DNA of 64,000 bases, from assembly GCF_000299935.1 (NCBI RefSeq), contig NZ_AMRL01000018.1, positions 1-64,000 of the forward strand, given 5' to 3'. How positions within the stretch are numbered: position 1 is the stretch's first letter; every line of letters starts with the position of its first letter. The notes beneath the pieces were generated by a model. It saw only the letters and a list, made by a program, of their open reading frames with translations. It was not told where the DNA came from and did not search any database. Source of the DNA: Oceanibaculum indicum P24 (lineage in GTDB: Bacteria > Pseudomonadota > Alphaproteobacteria > Oceanibaculales > Oceanibaculaceae). Both the position numbers and the translations under genes were made by a program. Of this stretch, positions 1 through 8,835 are shown in pieces.

Positions 1-566
1 GGCAGGCCGGCGTGATCCGCCACTTCCAGCGCCATGTCGAGCGGCGCGATCGCCATCGGCCCGCTGGTGGTGCGGCCGACGCGCACCTTGATGCCGCGCA
101 CCAGATCGGCATGCTCACGCGCCGCCTTCAGGCATTCCGGCGAAGAGATCAGCCGTAGATTCTCGTTCTCGCCGAACATCACATTCAGCGAGAAGGCGAA
201 GATGCCGGGATAGGAGATGTTGATCAGCGGCACGATGCGGGTTTCCGACCGCTCGATCACATGCTTGCGGAAGCCCAGAATGTTGCCCGGCCCGGCCGAG
301 CCGGCATCGATCAGCGTGGTGCAGCCGGCCTGCCGCGCGTAGGAATCGGGATCGACGCCCAGCGAAGTGCCGCCGTAATAGACATGGGTGTGAAGATCGA
401 TCAGGCCGGGCGTGACGATCTTGCCGGAAACGTCGCGGACCTCCTTGCCTTGCAGCCCGTCGCCGACGGCGGCCACCTTGCCGCCCGTAAAGCCGACATC
501 GGTGACCTTGTCCAGCCCCTGCGCCGGATCGATCACCCGGCCGCCCTTCAGCACCAGATCGTGCAT
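1..566 (-). CDS. Amidohydrolase/deacetylase-family metallohydrolase (N-terminal part; runs off the window)
   Basis: The first about 188 residues of an amidohydrolase-superfamily enzyme are visible, starting MHDLVLKGGRVIDPAQG, followed by the metal-binding stretch TPGLIDLHTHVYYGG (H-x-H of strand 1). The C-terminal half lies beyond base 1. The ATG at 564-566 is preceded by an AGAGGGAC ribosome site. It begins 16 bp after the stop of the upstream D-serine dehydratase-like gene on the same strand, so the two are probably co-transcribed. Members of this family cleave amide or cyclic amide bonds, such as dihydroorotase-, D-aminoacylase- and EF_0837-type deacetylases. The substrate here is not readable. 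An N-acyl amino acid or related amide would fit the neighbours, which is inference. Confidence 0.8.
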   Translation of the reverse strand, partial: MHDLVLKGGRVIDPAQGLDKVTDVGFTGGKVAAVGDGLQGKEVRDVSGKIVTPGLIDLHTHVYYGGTSLGVDPDSYARQAGCTTLIDAGSAGPGNILGFRKHVIERSETRIVPLINISYPGIFAFSLNVMFGENENLRLISSPECLKAAREHADLVRGIKVRVGRTTSGPMAIAPLDMALEVADHAGL

Positions 567-582
567 TGCCCTGTCCCTCTTC

Positions 583-1668
583 TCAGCTCAGCCGACCGCG
601 CGCGGCCACCGGCAGCTCGCCCACGATCTCGTCCCCGCGCACGGTGACATAGCGGTCCACCATGTTGCACACGACGCAGACATGGTTCGGCACGATGCGC
701 ACCACCTCTCCCACGCCCGGCCGTTCGTTGCAGGCCGACAGGTCGAGGAAGCCGTGTTCTTCCGAGAATTTCGGGATGCGCGCCTGCGGATGGTCGAGGA
801 TCAACCCGTGCCCGTCCAGCCCCGGCATGGTCTCCACGGTCAGGGTCTTGGAGCCGGCATCGAGGATGCCGCGCTCAGGTGCCGCGCGGCTGACAACCGT
901 CGAATAGACGGTCAGCGCGCAATCCTCCAGCGTGGCCGCCCCGCAGGCCAGCATCATCCGGTCGTTGAAGATGCAGGTGCCGGCGCGGTGTTCGGTCGCC
1001 CCCTTGATCTTGCCGAGATTGACGAGGTTCGGCGTACCGCCGGAGGACACCACAGTGACCTCCAGCCCCATGTCGCGCACGCCTGCCGTGGCAGTGTCGA
1101 GGAAGGTCTGCGTCTCCGCCATCGCATCCTCGGGCGGATAGAGCATGAAGCCGGCGAAATTCAGCCCCTCGGCCTCCTTGATGGCGCGGGCGACGGCAAT
1201 CGCGTCCGCCGGGCTCTCGACGCCGGATCGCTTGCGCCCGGTATCGCATTCCACCACCACATCGAGCGGCTTGCCGGCCAGTGTGGCAGCCTTGGCGAGG
1301 TCTCCGACCACGATGGGGTTATCGGCGGCGACGCGCATGGTCACACGCTGCATCAGCTTCGCGAGGCGGCCCATCTTCTCCTCGCCCAGCAGATTGTAGC
1401 TGATGAAGATGTCGTCCTGCCCGCCATCGGCCATCACCTCGGCCTCGCCCAGCTTCTGGCAGGTGATGCCGGAAGCACCGGCCTTGCGCTGCAGTGCCGC
1501 CAACACCGGGCTCTTGTGGGTCTTAATGTGCGGCCGGTTGGCCACCCCCGCCTTGTCGCACAGCGCCTGCACGCGGGCGATGTTGCGCTCCACCACGTCG
1601 AGGTCGATGACCACCGCCGGGGTGGAATAGTTGAGGGCGATCTCCCGCTTCAGCTTTTCGATGTTCAT
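583..1668 (-). CDS. DSD1-family PLP enzyme, D-serine dehydratase-like / D-threonine aldolase-like
   Basis: This is a 361-residue alanine-racemase-fold PLP enzyme of the DSD1/D-threonine aldolase family. The N-terminal barrel carries RPHIKTHK, with the presumed PLP lysine at about residue 49. Near the C-terminus, PNHVCVV gives a metal pair His329-x-Cys331. In this family a His-x-Cys pair is typical of zinc D-serine dehydratases and related 3-hydroxy-D-amino-acid dehydratases, while metal-dependent D-threonine aldolases usually have His-x-Asp. A dehydratase (D-amino acid to 2-oxo acid plus ammonia) is therefore favoured over an aldolase, but not proven. Length is normal for the family. It is followed after 16 bp by an amidohydrolase gene and preceded by a palindrome pair and an amidase, in a region rich in D-amino-acid-related genes. 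Confidence 0.85.
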   Translation of the reverse strand: MNIEKLKREIALNYSTPAVVIDLDVVERNIARVQALCDKAGVANRPHIKTHKSPVLAALQRKAGASGITCQKLGEAEVMADGGQDDIFISYNLLGEEKMGRLAKLMQRVTMRVAADNPIVVGDLAKAATLAGKPLDVVVECDTGRKRSGVESPADAIAVARAIKEAEGLNFAGFMLYPPEDAMAETQTFLDTATAGVRDMGLEVTVVSSGGTPNLVNLGKIKGATEHRAGTCIFNDRMMLACGAATLEDCALTVYSTVVSRAAPERGILDAGSKTLTVETMPGLDGHGLILDHPQARIPKFSEEHGFLDLSACNERPGVGEVVRIVPNHVCVVCNMVDRYVTVRGDEIVGELPVAARGRLS

Positions 1669-1689
1669 GGCGATTCATCCTACTCGCAT

Positions 1690-1799
1690 GTCATTGCCGG
1701 GCTTGACCCGGCAATCCAGGCTGCATCGGCTTTTTCCCGTTATTCGATGTCAGAGGCTAGGCACCGCCCCTGGATGCCCGGGTCAAGCCCGGGCATGAC
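1690..1799. repeat. Inverted pair of palindromes (REPIN-like), copy A
   Basis: Two hairpins face each other. The left one is TTGCCGGG-CTTGA-CCCGGCAA after a GTCA edge. The right one is TGCCCGGG-TCAAG-CCCGGGCA before a TGAC edge. The inner edges are TCCAGG and CCTGGA, so the whole element is an inverted repeat with about 50 bp of non-conserved spacer. It sits between the amidase and D-serine dehydratase-like genes and may end or stabilise the transcript. Confidence 0.85.
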
Positions 1800-1807
1800 A
1801 ATCGTGT

Positions 1808-3298
1808 TTACGCACTCTCCGCCGGCGGGGCGGTGACGATGGATTTCAGCTCCGGCCGGGGATCGCGCAGCTTGGCCATATCCGGCTTCGGCCGGCCGAG
1901 GCCCGGAATGCCGGCAAAAGCCTGCTCCATGCCCTGCGCGATGTTCAGCAATTCCAGATCGCCGCGGAAGCGGCCGATGGCCTGCAGCCCGAACGGCATG
2001 CCCTGCGCATCGACGCCGCAGGGCAGCGAGATCGCCGGGTTGGTGGTCAGCGTGATGAAATAGGTCAGTGCCAGCCAGTGATAGTAGTTACGCAGCTTCT
2101 GGCCTTCGAGTTCCTGCAGGTAGAGCTGCGTCCAGGGGAAGGGCGAAACCGGCGTGGTCGGCGCCAGGATCAGGTCGTACTCCCTATAGAGCGCCTGGAA
2201 GCGGCGGAACAGGCTGGTCTGCTCGGTATGCGCCCAGGCCGCATCGGCCAGCGACATGGAGGCCGCCAGCTCGTAATTGGCGATGATGTTCGGCCCCAGC
2301 TTCTCGCGCTCGTTATTGTAGGAATGGTGATAACGCGCGAGGTAGCTCTGGCCGCGCACGACGTCGAAGCAGCGGTCCGCCTCGCCGAAATCGAACGTCA
2401 GTTCGTCGCAGCTTTTGAACAGATGCCCCATCGCCTTCATGCGGTCGCGCATCACCTGCTTGATCTCGGAAGAGACCGGGCACTGGCCGAAATCGACGCT
2501 CCAGGCGACGCGGAGCGTACCCAGATCGACCGGACGATAGGCGGCAATCTCCTTCGGATCGACCGGCTGGGACAGCGGATCGCGGTCATCCACCCCGACC
2601 TGGCTGGCGAACAGCAGGCGGGTATCGGCCACATTGCGGCCCATCGGCCCCAGCACCGAGATCGGCGTCCAGCCGAGGCCGCGCCCATCCATCGGCACCA
2701 GCCCCGGTGACGGGCGGAAGCCGACGATACCGCAGATCGCGGCGGGGATGCGCAAGCTACCGCCTGTGTCAGAGCCGGTGCAGATCGGCAGCATGTCGCA
2801 GGCCAGCGCCGCCGCCGAGCCGCCGGACGAGCCGCCGGCATTCAGGGTCGGGTTGAACGGGTTGCCGGTGGCGCCCCAGACCGGGTTGCGTGAATTGGCG
2901 CCGGCGCCAAACTCCGGCACGTTGGTCTTGGCGGTGACGATGGCGCCGCCCTTGCGGGCCAGCGCGATCTGCGCCGAGTCCTTCTTCGGCACATTGTCGC
3001 GGTAAAGCGGCGAACCGTGGGTGGTCAGCAGCCCCTCGGTATCCTGCAGATCCTTCACGCCCAGCGGCAGCCCGTGCAGCGGACCCAGCTCACCGCCCTT
3101 CAGCACCGCCGCCTCGGCGGCCTTTGCCTCCTCCCGCGCGCGCCTGTAGCCCTTGGCGGAGATCGCGTTCACCGCCGGATTCACCGCCTCGATACGATCG
3201 ATGCAGGCTTCCAGCAGTTCGACCGGGGAAACCTCCTTCGTGCCGATGCGGCGGCGCAGTTCGACGGCGGACAGGGACAACAGCGACTCGGCAGACAT
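1808..3298 (-). CDS. Amidase-signature-family amidase
   Basis: A 496-residue enzyme of the amidase signature family (Ser-cisSer-Lys triad). Visible landmarks are GVKDLQDTEG with the catalytic Lys near residue 80, the glycine/serine-rich signature NAGGSSGGSAAALA, and the downstream GSDTGGSLRIPAAICG with the nucleophile serine. Family members hydrolyse amides to acid plus ammonia. The specific substrate cannot be read. The start at 3296-3298 (MSAESLLSLSAVELRRR) is chosen because the longer reading frame upstream is low-complexity and runs back into the ABC transporter gene. It lies 23 bp downstream of the DppF-type gene, consistent with one operon: importer, then amidase. Confidence 0.9.
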   Translation of the reverse strand: MSAESLLSLSAVELRRRIGTKEVSPVELLEACIDRIEAVNPAVNAISAKGYRRAREEAKAAEAAVLKGGELGPLHGLPLGVKDLQDTEGLLTTHGSPLYRDNVPKKDSAQIALARKGGAIVTAKTNVPEFGAGANSRNPVWGATGNPFNPTLNAGGSSGGSAAALACDMLPICTGSDTGGSLRIPAAICGIVGFRPSPGLVPMDGRGLGWTPISVLGPMGRNVADTRLLFASQVGVDDRDPLSQPVDPKEIAAYRPVDLGTLRVAWSVDFGQCPVSSEIKQVMRDRMKAMGHLFKSCDELTFDFGEADRCFDVVRGQSYLARYHHSYNNEREKLGPNIIANYELAASMSLADAAWAHTEQTSLFRRFQALYREYDLILAPTTPVSPFPWTQLYLQELEGQKLRNYYHWLALTYFITLTTNPAISLPCGVDAQGMPFGLQAIGRFRGDLELLNIAQGMEQAFAGIPGLGRPKPDMAKLRDPRPELKSIVTAPPAESA

Positions 3299-3321
3299 GG
3301 AACGGTCTTTCAGTAAGGGGA

Positions 3322-4331
3322 TCAGACGGTGGGGGTAAGCGGGACGGGTTCGGCGCCGACCGGGCGGCGGATACAGGCGACCTGCTGGCCCGGCGCCACC
3401 TCCATCAGCACCGGATCGATCTGCCGGCATTCCGGGATGACATAGGGGCAGCGTGTGTGGAAATGGCAGCCGCTGGGCGGCTTGGCCGGGCTCGGTACAT
3501 CGCCCTGCAGGATCAGCCGGCTGGCGCGCTTCTTCTTCGGGTCAGGGATCGGCGCGGCCGACAACAGCGCCTCGGTATAGGGATGCAAGGGGCGCGTGAA
3601 CAAGGTGCGCTTGTCCGTCAGCTCCACCACCCGCCCCAGATACATCACCGCGATGCGGTGGCTGATATGGCGCATGACGGCCAGATCATGGCTGATGAAC
3701 AGATAGGCAAGCCGGTATTCCTCCTGCAGGTCGATCAGCAGGTTCAGCACCTGCGCCTGCACCGAGACATCGAGCGCGGAGACCGGCTCGTCGGCCACGA
3801 TCACATCGGGATTGACCGACAGCGCCTTGGCAATGCCGAGACGCTGGCGCTGGCCACCGGAAAATTCATGCGTGTATTTCCGCATGTTCTCCGGCCGCAG
3901 CCCGACGCGCTGGAACAGCTGCGCCACCCGCTCGTCCTTCTCCCGGCCCCGCGCGATGCCGTAATTCTCCAGCGGTTCGCCGACGATGGTGCCGGCCCGC
4001 AGGCGCGGATTCATCGAGGAATACGGGTCCTGGAATACGGTCTGGATGCGCCGCCGGTGTTCCCACATCTTCCCCTGGCTCAGATGCGTCACATCCGTCC
4101 CGCCCAGCAGGATTTCACCGGAGGTCGGCTCCAGCAGCTTCAGCACGGTCTTGCCGACGGTGGATTTGCCGCAGCCGGATTCGCCGACCACGCCCAGCGT
4201 CTCGCCGCGCTTCAGGCTGAAAGACACGCCATCCACCGCACGCACCGCGCCGACCTGGCGCTGCAACAGCCCGCCGAGGATCGGGAAATGCTTCACGAGG
4301 TTGCGGACTTCGAGGCTCGGCTGTTCGGAGC

Positions 4332-4335
<4 letters not shown>
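3322..4335 (-). CDS. dppF: Peptide/nickel-type ABC importer ATP-binding protein, OppF/DppF family
   Basis: A 337-residue ABC ATPase. The Walker A is [12 protein letters not shown], the signature is [16 protein letters not shown], the Walker B is [15 protein letters not shown], and an H-loop follows in LFISHDLAV. The C-terminal oligopeptide-transporter extension [14 protein letters not shown] is typical of OppF/DppF. It powers import together with the DppD-type ATPase immediately upstream, whose stop overlaps this start by 4 bp (ATGA), indicating translational coupling. It belongs with the DppC-type gene upstream and, in all likelihood, with the binding protein and DppB-type permease at 10.6-13.2 kb. 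Confidence 0.93.
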
Positions 4336-5329
<994 letters not shown>

Positions 5330-5333
<4 letters not shown>

Positions 5334-6220
5334 ATGCGCCTCGACAATCTCGGGTCCAGCCGGTCGCGCAGACCGTCGCCCAGCATGTTCACCGCCAGCA
5401 CGGTGAGGGTGAGGAAGGCGCCGGGGATCAGGATGCTCCAGGGCGCGATCTGGAAGAAGGTGCGGCCCTGCGAGATGATGTTGCCCCAGCTGGGGATTTC
5501 CGGCGGCACACCGGCGCCCAGGAAGGACAGCCCCGCCTCCACCAGCATGGCGGAGGCACAGACATAGGTTGCCTGCACGATCAGCGGCGCCATGGTGTTC
5601 GGCAATATGTGCTTCACCAGCAGCTTCGGCCCGCGCGTACCGCCCGATATCGCGCTCTCGATATAGGGCTGGCTGCGGATCGACAGCACGACCGAGCGTG
5701 TCAGTCGCACGATGCGCGGCACTTCGGGAATGACGATGGCAACCAGCACGATGCCGAGGCCCGGACGGGTCAGGGTGATCAGCGCGATCGCCAGCAGGAT
5801 GGAGGGGATCGACATGATGCCGTCCATGATCCGCATGACGATGGCATCCACCTTGCGGAAATAGCCACACAGCAGCCCCAGCGTCAGCCCGATTACGCTG
5901 GCGAAGGCAGCGACCGCCAGACCCACCACCAGCGAGACGCGGGCGCCATAGATGGTGCGGGAATAGACGTCGCGACCATACTGGTCGGTGCCGAACCACC
6001 AGCGCTCCGACGGCGGCTTCAGGCGCTGCGCGGGGTTCAGCTTCAGCGGATCGCCGGTGATCCAGGGCGCGATCACCGCCAGCACGATGAGGGTCAGCAG
6101 GATGCTCCCGCCGATGAAGATGGTGGGGTTGCGCCGGATCGCCGTGCGGGCGCGGGAGAGAAGACCGGGTGCCTCGGCGGCGCTGGCCGTGCCAGTGCCG
6201 CCCTCGGTGACCGCTGCCAT
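5330..6220 (-). CDS. dppC: Peptide/nickel-type ABC importer permease, DppC family
   Basis: A 296-residue inner-membrane permease. A first membrane segment ([20 protein letters not shown]) is followed by the DppC-typical periplasmic stretch with [19 protein letters not shown], then five further hydrophobic segments and the EAA loop [19 protein letters not shown]. It ends in [16 protein letters not shown]. The DppB partner normally lies next to DppC. Here it is 6 kb away on the other strand at 12287-13228. This gene is the first remaining importer gene after the AT-rich and palindrome-bearing interruption at 6.3-7.3 kb, so it may rely on read-through from the M81 peptidase genes or on its own promoter. 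Confidence 0.93.
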
Positions 6221-6329
6221 GCCCTCAGCCTCTCAAGGCGAAGGAGCGGCGTGGAGGCATTTTCACGGCAATTTCAATTGATTGTCCCATTCGCCTCACC
6301 CCGCCTCTGTTCATCAGCGCCGCCTTAGG

Positions 6330-6812
6330 GCAGCTTTATCTTGTAAAGTATGGTGACAAAAATCCGGTGGGGTCAACGGCGTAACTTCTCCTAGTCCACA
6401 GAGCAAAAATTAATTAGCATATCCACATGAACGCCGGACTAAACAAGACATATGAACCGCACAAGCCATGCCCACAGCTAAAGGCAGGCGAAATTTGTTT
6501 TGTAGTTGAGCAGTACAATGAAGGTAAAATTGAGCGTCTTTATCATGAACATGCCCCAAGGCGCAGGATGAGCCGCGATGCAATTGTTAGCACATTACGC
6601 TGCTTAAATGCCGCCACCACCAAAATGAGCTTAATTCAAATTATATCAGCACATCTAAACACTGCTGGAAAAAAGCCGGAAAGACATCCTGCCTTCAACA
6701 TCAGATCTGCATACATTGAACCTGGTGTGCAAAGATTATATTGCGGAACCAACACCGTATCTTGGGCAGATATTGTAATTAGTAAATCTCACTTCCGAAC
6801 ATAACAGTTACT
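6330..6812. other. AT-rich island between the importer genes and the GIY-YIG element
   Basis: About 480 bp is clearly AT-richer than the high-GC sequence on both sides, with runs such as ATTAATTAGCATATCC. It contains one open frame (6427-6804). The right edge coincides with the palindrome at 6815. The left edge is gradual near 6330. The composition suggests acquired DNA, or a relic trapped when the operon was split. Confidence 0.6.
6427..6804 (+). CDS. Hypothetical protein in AT-rich island
   Basis: A 125-residue frame beginning MNAGLNKTYEPHKPCPQ. I do not recognise a family. The composition looks protein-like: mixed charged and hydrophobic residues, no low-complexity runs, no membrane segment or signal peptide. 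No clear ribosome site precedes the ATG, so it may be leaderless, poorly expressed or a remnant. Its codon use is AT-biased, unlike all neighbours, which supports horizontal origin. It lies opposite in direction to the flanking importer operon and immediately upstream of the GIY-YIG element. Confidence 0.4.
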   Translation: MNAGLNKTYEPHKPCPQLKAGEICFVVEQYNEGKIERLYHEHAPRRRMSRDAIVSTLRCLNAATTKMSLIQIISAHLNTAGKKPERHPAFNIRSAYIEPGVQRLYCGTNTVSWADIVISKSHFRT

Positions 6813-6814
6813 TC

Positions 6815-7199
6815 GTCATGGTCGGGCTTGACCCGACCATCCATCCGGCGTTGCCGCAGGATGTATACGGATGCCCTATTACACCTACATCCTCGCCAGC
6901 AAACCGGGCGGCACGCTCTATATCGGCACGACCAACGACCTCATCCGCCGTATCCACGAGCATCGCGAAGCGGCCGTACCCGGCTTCACCAAACGCTATA
7001 AAATCCACCATCTCGTCTATTTCGAGGAACACGCCACCTCCGAGCAGGCGATCCGTCGGGAGAAACGTCTGAAGACCTGGTTGCGGATCTGGAAGGTGCA
7101 GTTGATTGAAACGGACAATCCGGACTGGAATGATCTGTATCCCTTACTGCTCTGAAGCTGCGCCTTCCGCTGTATGGTCGGGTCAAGCCCGACCATGAC
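6815..7199 (+). mobile_element. Candidate GIY-YIG nuclease element bounded by inverted palindromes
   Basis: The left end is GTCA followed by TGGTCGGG-CTTGA-CCCGACCA. The right end is TGGTCGGG-TCAAG-CCCGACCA followed by TGAC, an exact inverted copy of the left hairpin. Between them lies only the GIY-YIG gene 6871-7155. The other palindrome pairs in the window have the same layout with a short non-coding spacer instead of a gene. Reading this as an autonomous unit and the short pairs as its non-autonomous relatives is inference by analogy with RAYT/REPIN systems. No target-site duplication could be confirmed by eye. Confidence 0.45.
6871..7155 (+). CDS. Small GIY-YIG nuclease-domain protein (UPF0213/YhbQ type)
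   Basis: A 94-residue single-domain protein. The GIY-YIG landmarks are YTYILAS at residues 4-10 and TLYIGTT with the second motif at about 16-20. The catalytic-type arginine lies in LIRRIHEH and the metal-binding glutamate in AIRREKRLKTW. Length and layout match the COG2827/UPF0213 group, which has been linked to DNA nicking or repair functions. Its ATG lies only about 28 bp inside the left palindrome, so that hairpin could fall in the 5' untranslated region. The gene runs against the surrounding operon and is enclosed by inverted palindromes, suggesting it moves with, or acts on, these repeats. That is inference. Confidence 0.9.
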   Translation: MPYYTYILASKPGGTLYIGTTNDLIRRIHEHREAAVPGFTKRYKIHHLVYFEEHATSEQAIRREKRLKTWLRIWKVQLIETDNPDWNDLYPLLL

Positions 7200-7238
7200 G
7201 AGATATGTTGGAATGCAAGGAGCTTCCCATACTCCCTC

Positions 7239-7336
7239 GTCACCCTCGGGCTTGACCCGAGGGTCTAGGGGCGATGCCCTACCTGTGACGTCTCAACCCA
7301 CCGCGCCTGGATTGCCGGGTCAAGCCCGGCACTGAC
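7239..7336. repeat. Inverted pair of palindromes (REPIN-like), copy C
   Basis: The left hairpin is ACCCTCGGG-CTTGA-CCCGAGGGT after GTC. The right hairpin is TGCCGGG-TCAAG-CCCGGCA before CTGAC. The inner edges are TCTAGG and CCTGGA. It starts 39 bp from the end of the GIY-YIG element and stops 6 bp from the stop codon of the M81 peptidase gene, so it could act as that gene's 3' hairpin. Confidence 0.85.
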
Positions 7337-7342
7337 AGGGGA

Positions 7343-8812
7343 TTAAAAAATCAACCCTGGGCTGGTCTCCTTGTCGAGCGGCCAGATCGGGCGCTGCACC
7401 TTGGTGAAGGGAATCTTCTCATAGGTGCGGCTGAGCGGCGCATCGGATTCGATGTAGAGCACCTTCTTGGCAATGGGCCCGAAGGCGGCCATGAAGTGGT
7501 TGGTGGACTTCACCAGCAGGATTTTCTGCTCCGTCGGCTCGATGCCGACATTGCGGAACAGCTCCAGCCCCAGCGCCTGGGTACGGTTGGAGATCAGCAC
7601 CACTTTCACCCCGCCGATGCGGATAGCGGCACAATCGCCCAGCGGCACGGTGGTCGGGCCAAAGCTCTGCCGGCAGTCGCGGGCCAGCGCCGTGACCTCC
7701 ACCATGGCATCGATGGGCTGGCCGGAGGTCGGGCCGATCTTGCCGCCGAAGCGCAGGGGGAAGGTCGCCCCCAGACCGGCATCGAAGCACAGCCGAACGG
7801 CCAGCGGGTCCCAGATCGGGCCGACCGCGGCATCCTGCGCATCCTGCGCGATCAGCTCGCGCAAGATGCTGGTATTGTCGGAGGGCGCGCCGCCGCCGGC
7901 ATTATCCGCCGGATCGGCCATGACCACAGGTGCCACATTGGAGTCGATACCCTGCCTCACGCCGGAGGAAATCGAGTGATATTCCGGCATGGTCTTACCG
8001 CGCATGGAGACGAACTCCTCGCCCAGCTTTGTGGCCAGCGCATCGGCCTTCGCCTTGTCCCCATCCGCCACCACCAGGATGCGTCCCGACAGTTCCGGCA
8101 CGTCGCCATAGGGGAAGCAGTGCGCGGCGGAGACCGAGAGGATGCCGTCCTTGCCTTCCAGCGCGAACATGCGGTCCACGAAGCCGCGCATCAGCGGCAG
8201 TGTCGTTGGGTAGCTGCTGATCTGCCGGCAGTCATAGACCGACATGACCGGCTTCACCTCGCCGCGGATCGTGCGCAGCACCAAGTCCAGCAGGTCTTCC
8301 GCGCGGTCCTGCACGTCGGTATGCGGGAATTCCTTGTAGAGGATGACGATGTCGGCGTTCTTCATCCGCTTCAGCGTCAGGTGGCAGTGCGGGTCCAGCT
8401 CCACGCCGATCACGCAGTCCGGCCCGACGATGGCGCGGGCGCGCTCCAGAATATCGCCCTCCACATCGTCATAGCCGTGGGCGACCATCGCGCCATGCAG
8501 GCCGAACAGCACGCCGTCCAGCGGCAGCGCCGCCTTCAGCTGGTCCAGCACCTCGTCGCGCATGAACTCATAGGCATCGCGGTTCACCGTGCCGGCCGGG
8601 CTGGCGGCGAAGCAGCTGCCCTCGATCAGCGTATAGCCCTCCGCCTTGGCGCGCTTGCGGGCAACGAACAGCGGTGCGGTGCACATGCGCGGCGTGTCGT
8701 CGGGATGCTCGCCCGGACGCAGCCAGACGCTCTCCCGGAAGGCATCCAGGCTGGTCGGCAGCGGCGAAAAGGTGTTGGTCTCGGTGGCAATGGTCGCGGA
8801 GAACAGACGCAT
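7343..8812 (-). CDS. M81-family metallopeptidase (MlrC/microcystinase C-like), copy 1
   Basis: A 489-residue protein beginning MRLFSATIATETNTFSP, the usual N-terminus of MlrC-type proteins. The zinc-site segment reads ELDPHCHLT, followed by YKEFPHTD. A second domain carries DPADNAGGGAPSD, typical of the MlrC C-terminal domain. MlrC cleaves the linearised tetrapeptide of microcystin next to D-residues. Most homologues are uncharacterised. The start at 8812 has a GAGGAG ribosome site. It lies 23 bp downstream of a second, divergent M81 gene, and both precede the importer genes in the same direction. A role in cleaving imported unusual peptides or cyclic amides is plausible but unproven. Confidence 0.85.
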   Translation of the reverse strand: MRLFSATIATETNTFSPLPTSLDAFRESVWLRPGEHPDDTPRMCTAPLFVARKRAKAEGYTLIEGSCFAASPAGTVNRDAYEFMRDEVLDQLKAALPLDGVLFGLHGAMVAHGYDDVEGDILERARAIVGPDCVIGVELDPHCHLTLKRMKNADIVILYKEFPHTDVQDRAEDLLDLVLRTIRGEVKPVMSVYDCRQISSYPTTLPLMRGFVDRMFALEGKDGILSVSAAHCFPYGDVPELSGRILVVADGDKAKADALATKLGEEFVSMRGKTMPEYHSISSGVRQGIDSNVAPVVMADPADNAGGGAPSDNTSILRELIAQDAQDAAVGPIWDPLAVRLCFDAGLGATFPLRFGGKIGPTSGQPIDAMVEVTALARDCRQSFGPTTVPLGDCAAIRIGGVKVVLISNRTQALGLELFRNVGIEPTEQKILLVKSTNHFMAAFGPIAKKVLYIESDAPLSRTYEKIPFTKVQRPIWPLDKETSPGLIF

Positions 8813-8835
8813 GGAAGGCTCCTCAGGCGGCAGAC

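Noticed and set aside
1690-1799. CRISPR or tRNA interpretation of the palindromes
   Set aside because: Units are not regularly spaced, occur as isolated inverted pairs and have no cas genes. No cloverleaf or CCA-type end is formed.
412-1836. 474-residue open frame on the plus strand
   Set aside because: Antisense of the D-serine dehydratase-like gene and running through a palindrome pair.
3298-3430. Longer N-terminus for the amidase
   Set aside because: The added 44 residues are arginine/proline-rich and overlap the DppF coding end. The start at 3298 matches the family.
6815-7199. Insertion sequence with transposase
   Set aside because: No DDE, HUH or serine recombinase gene is present, only a GIY-YIG protein, and no target duplication was evident. 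It is therefore reported as a candidate element only.
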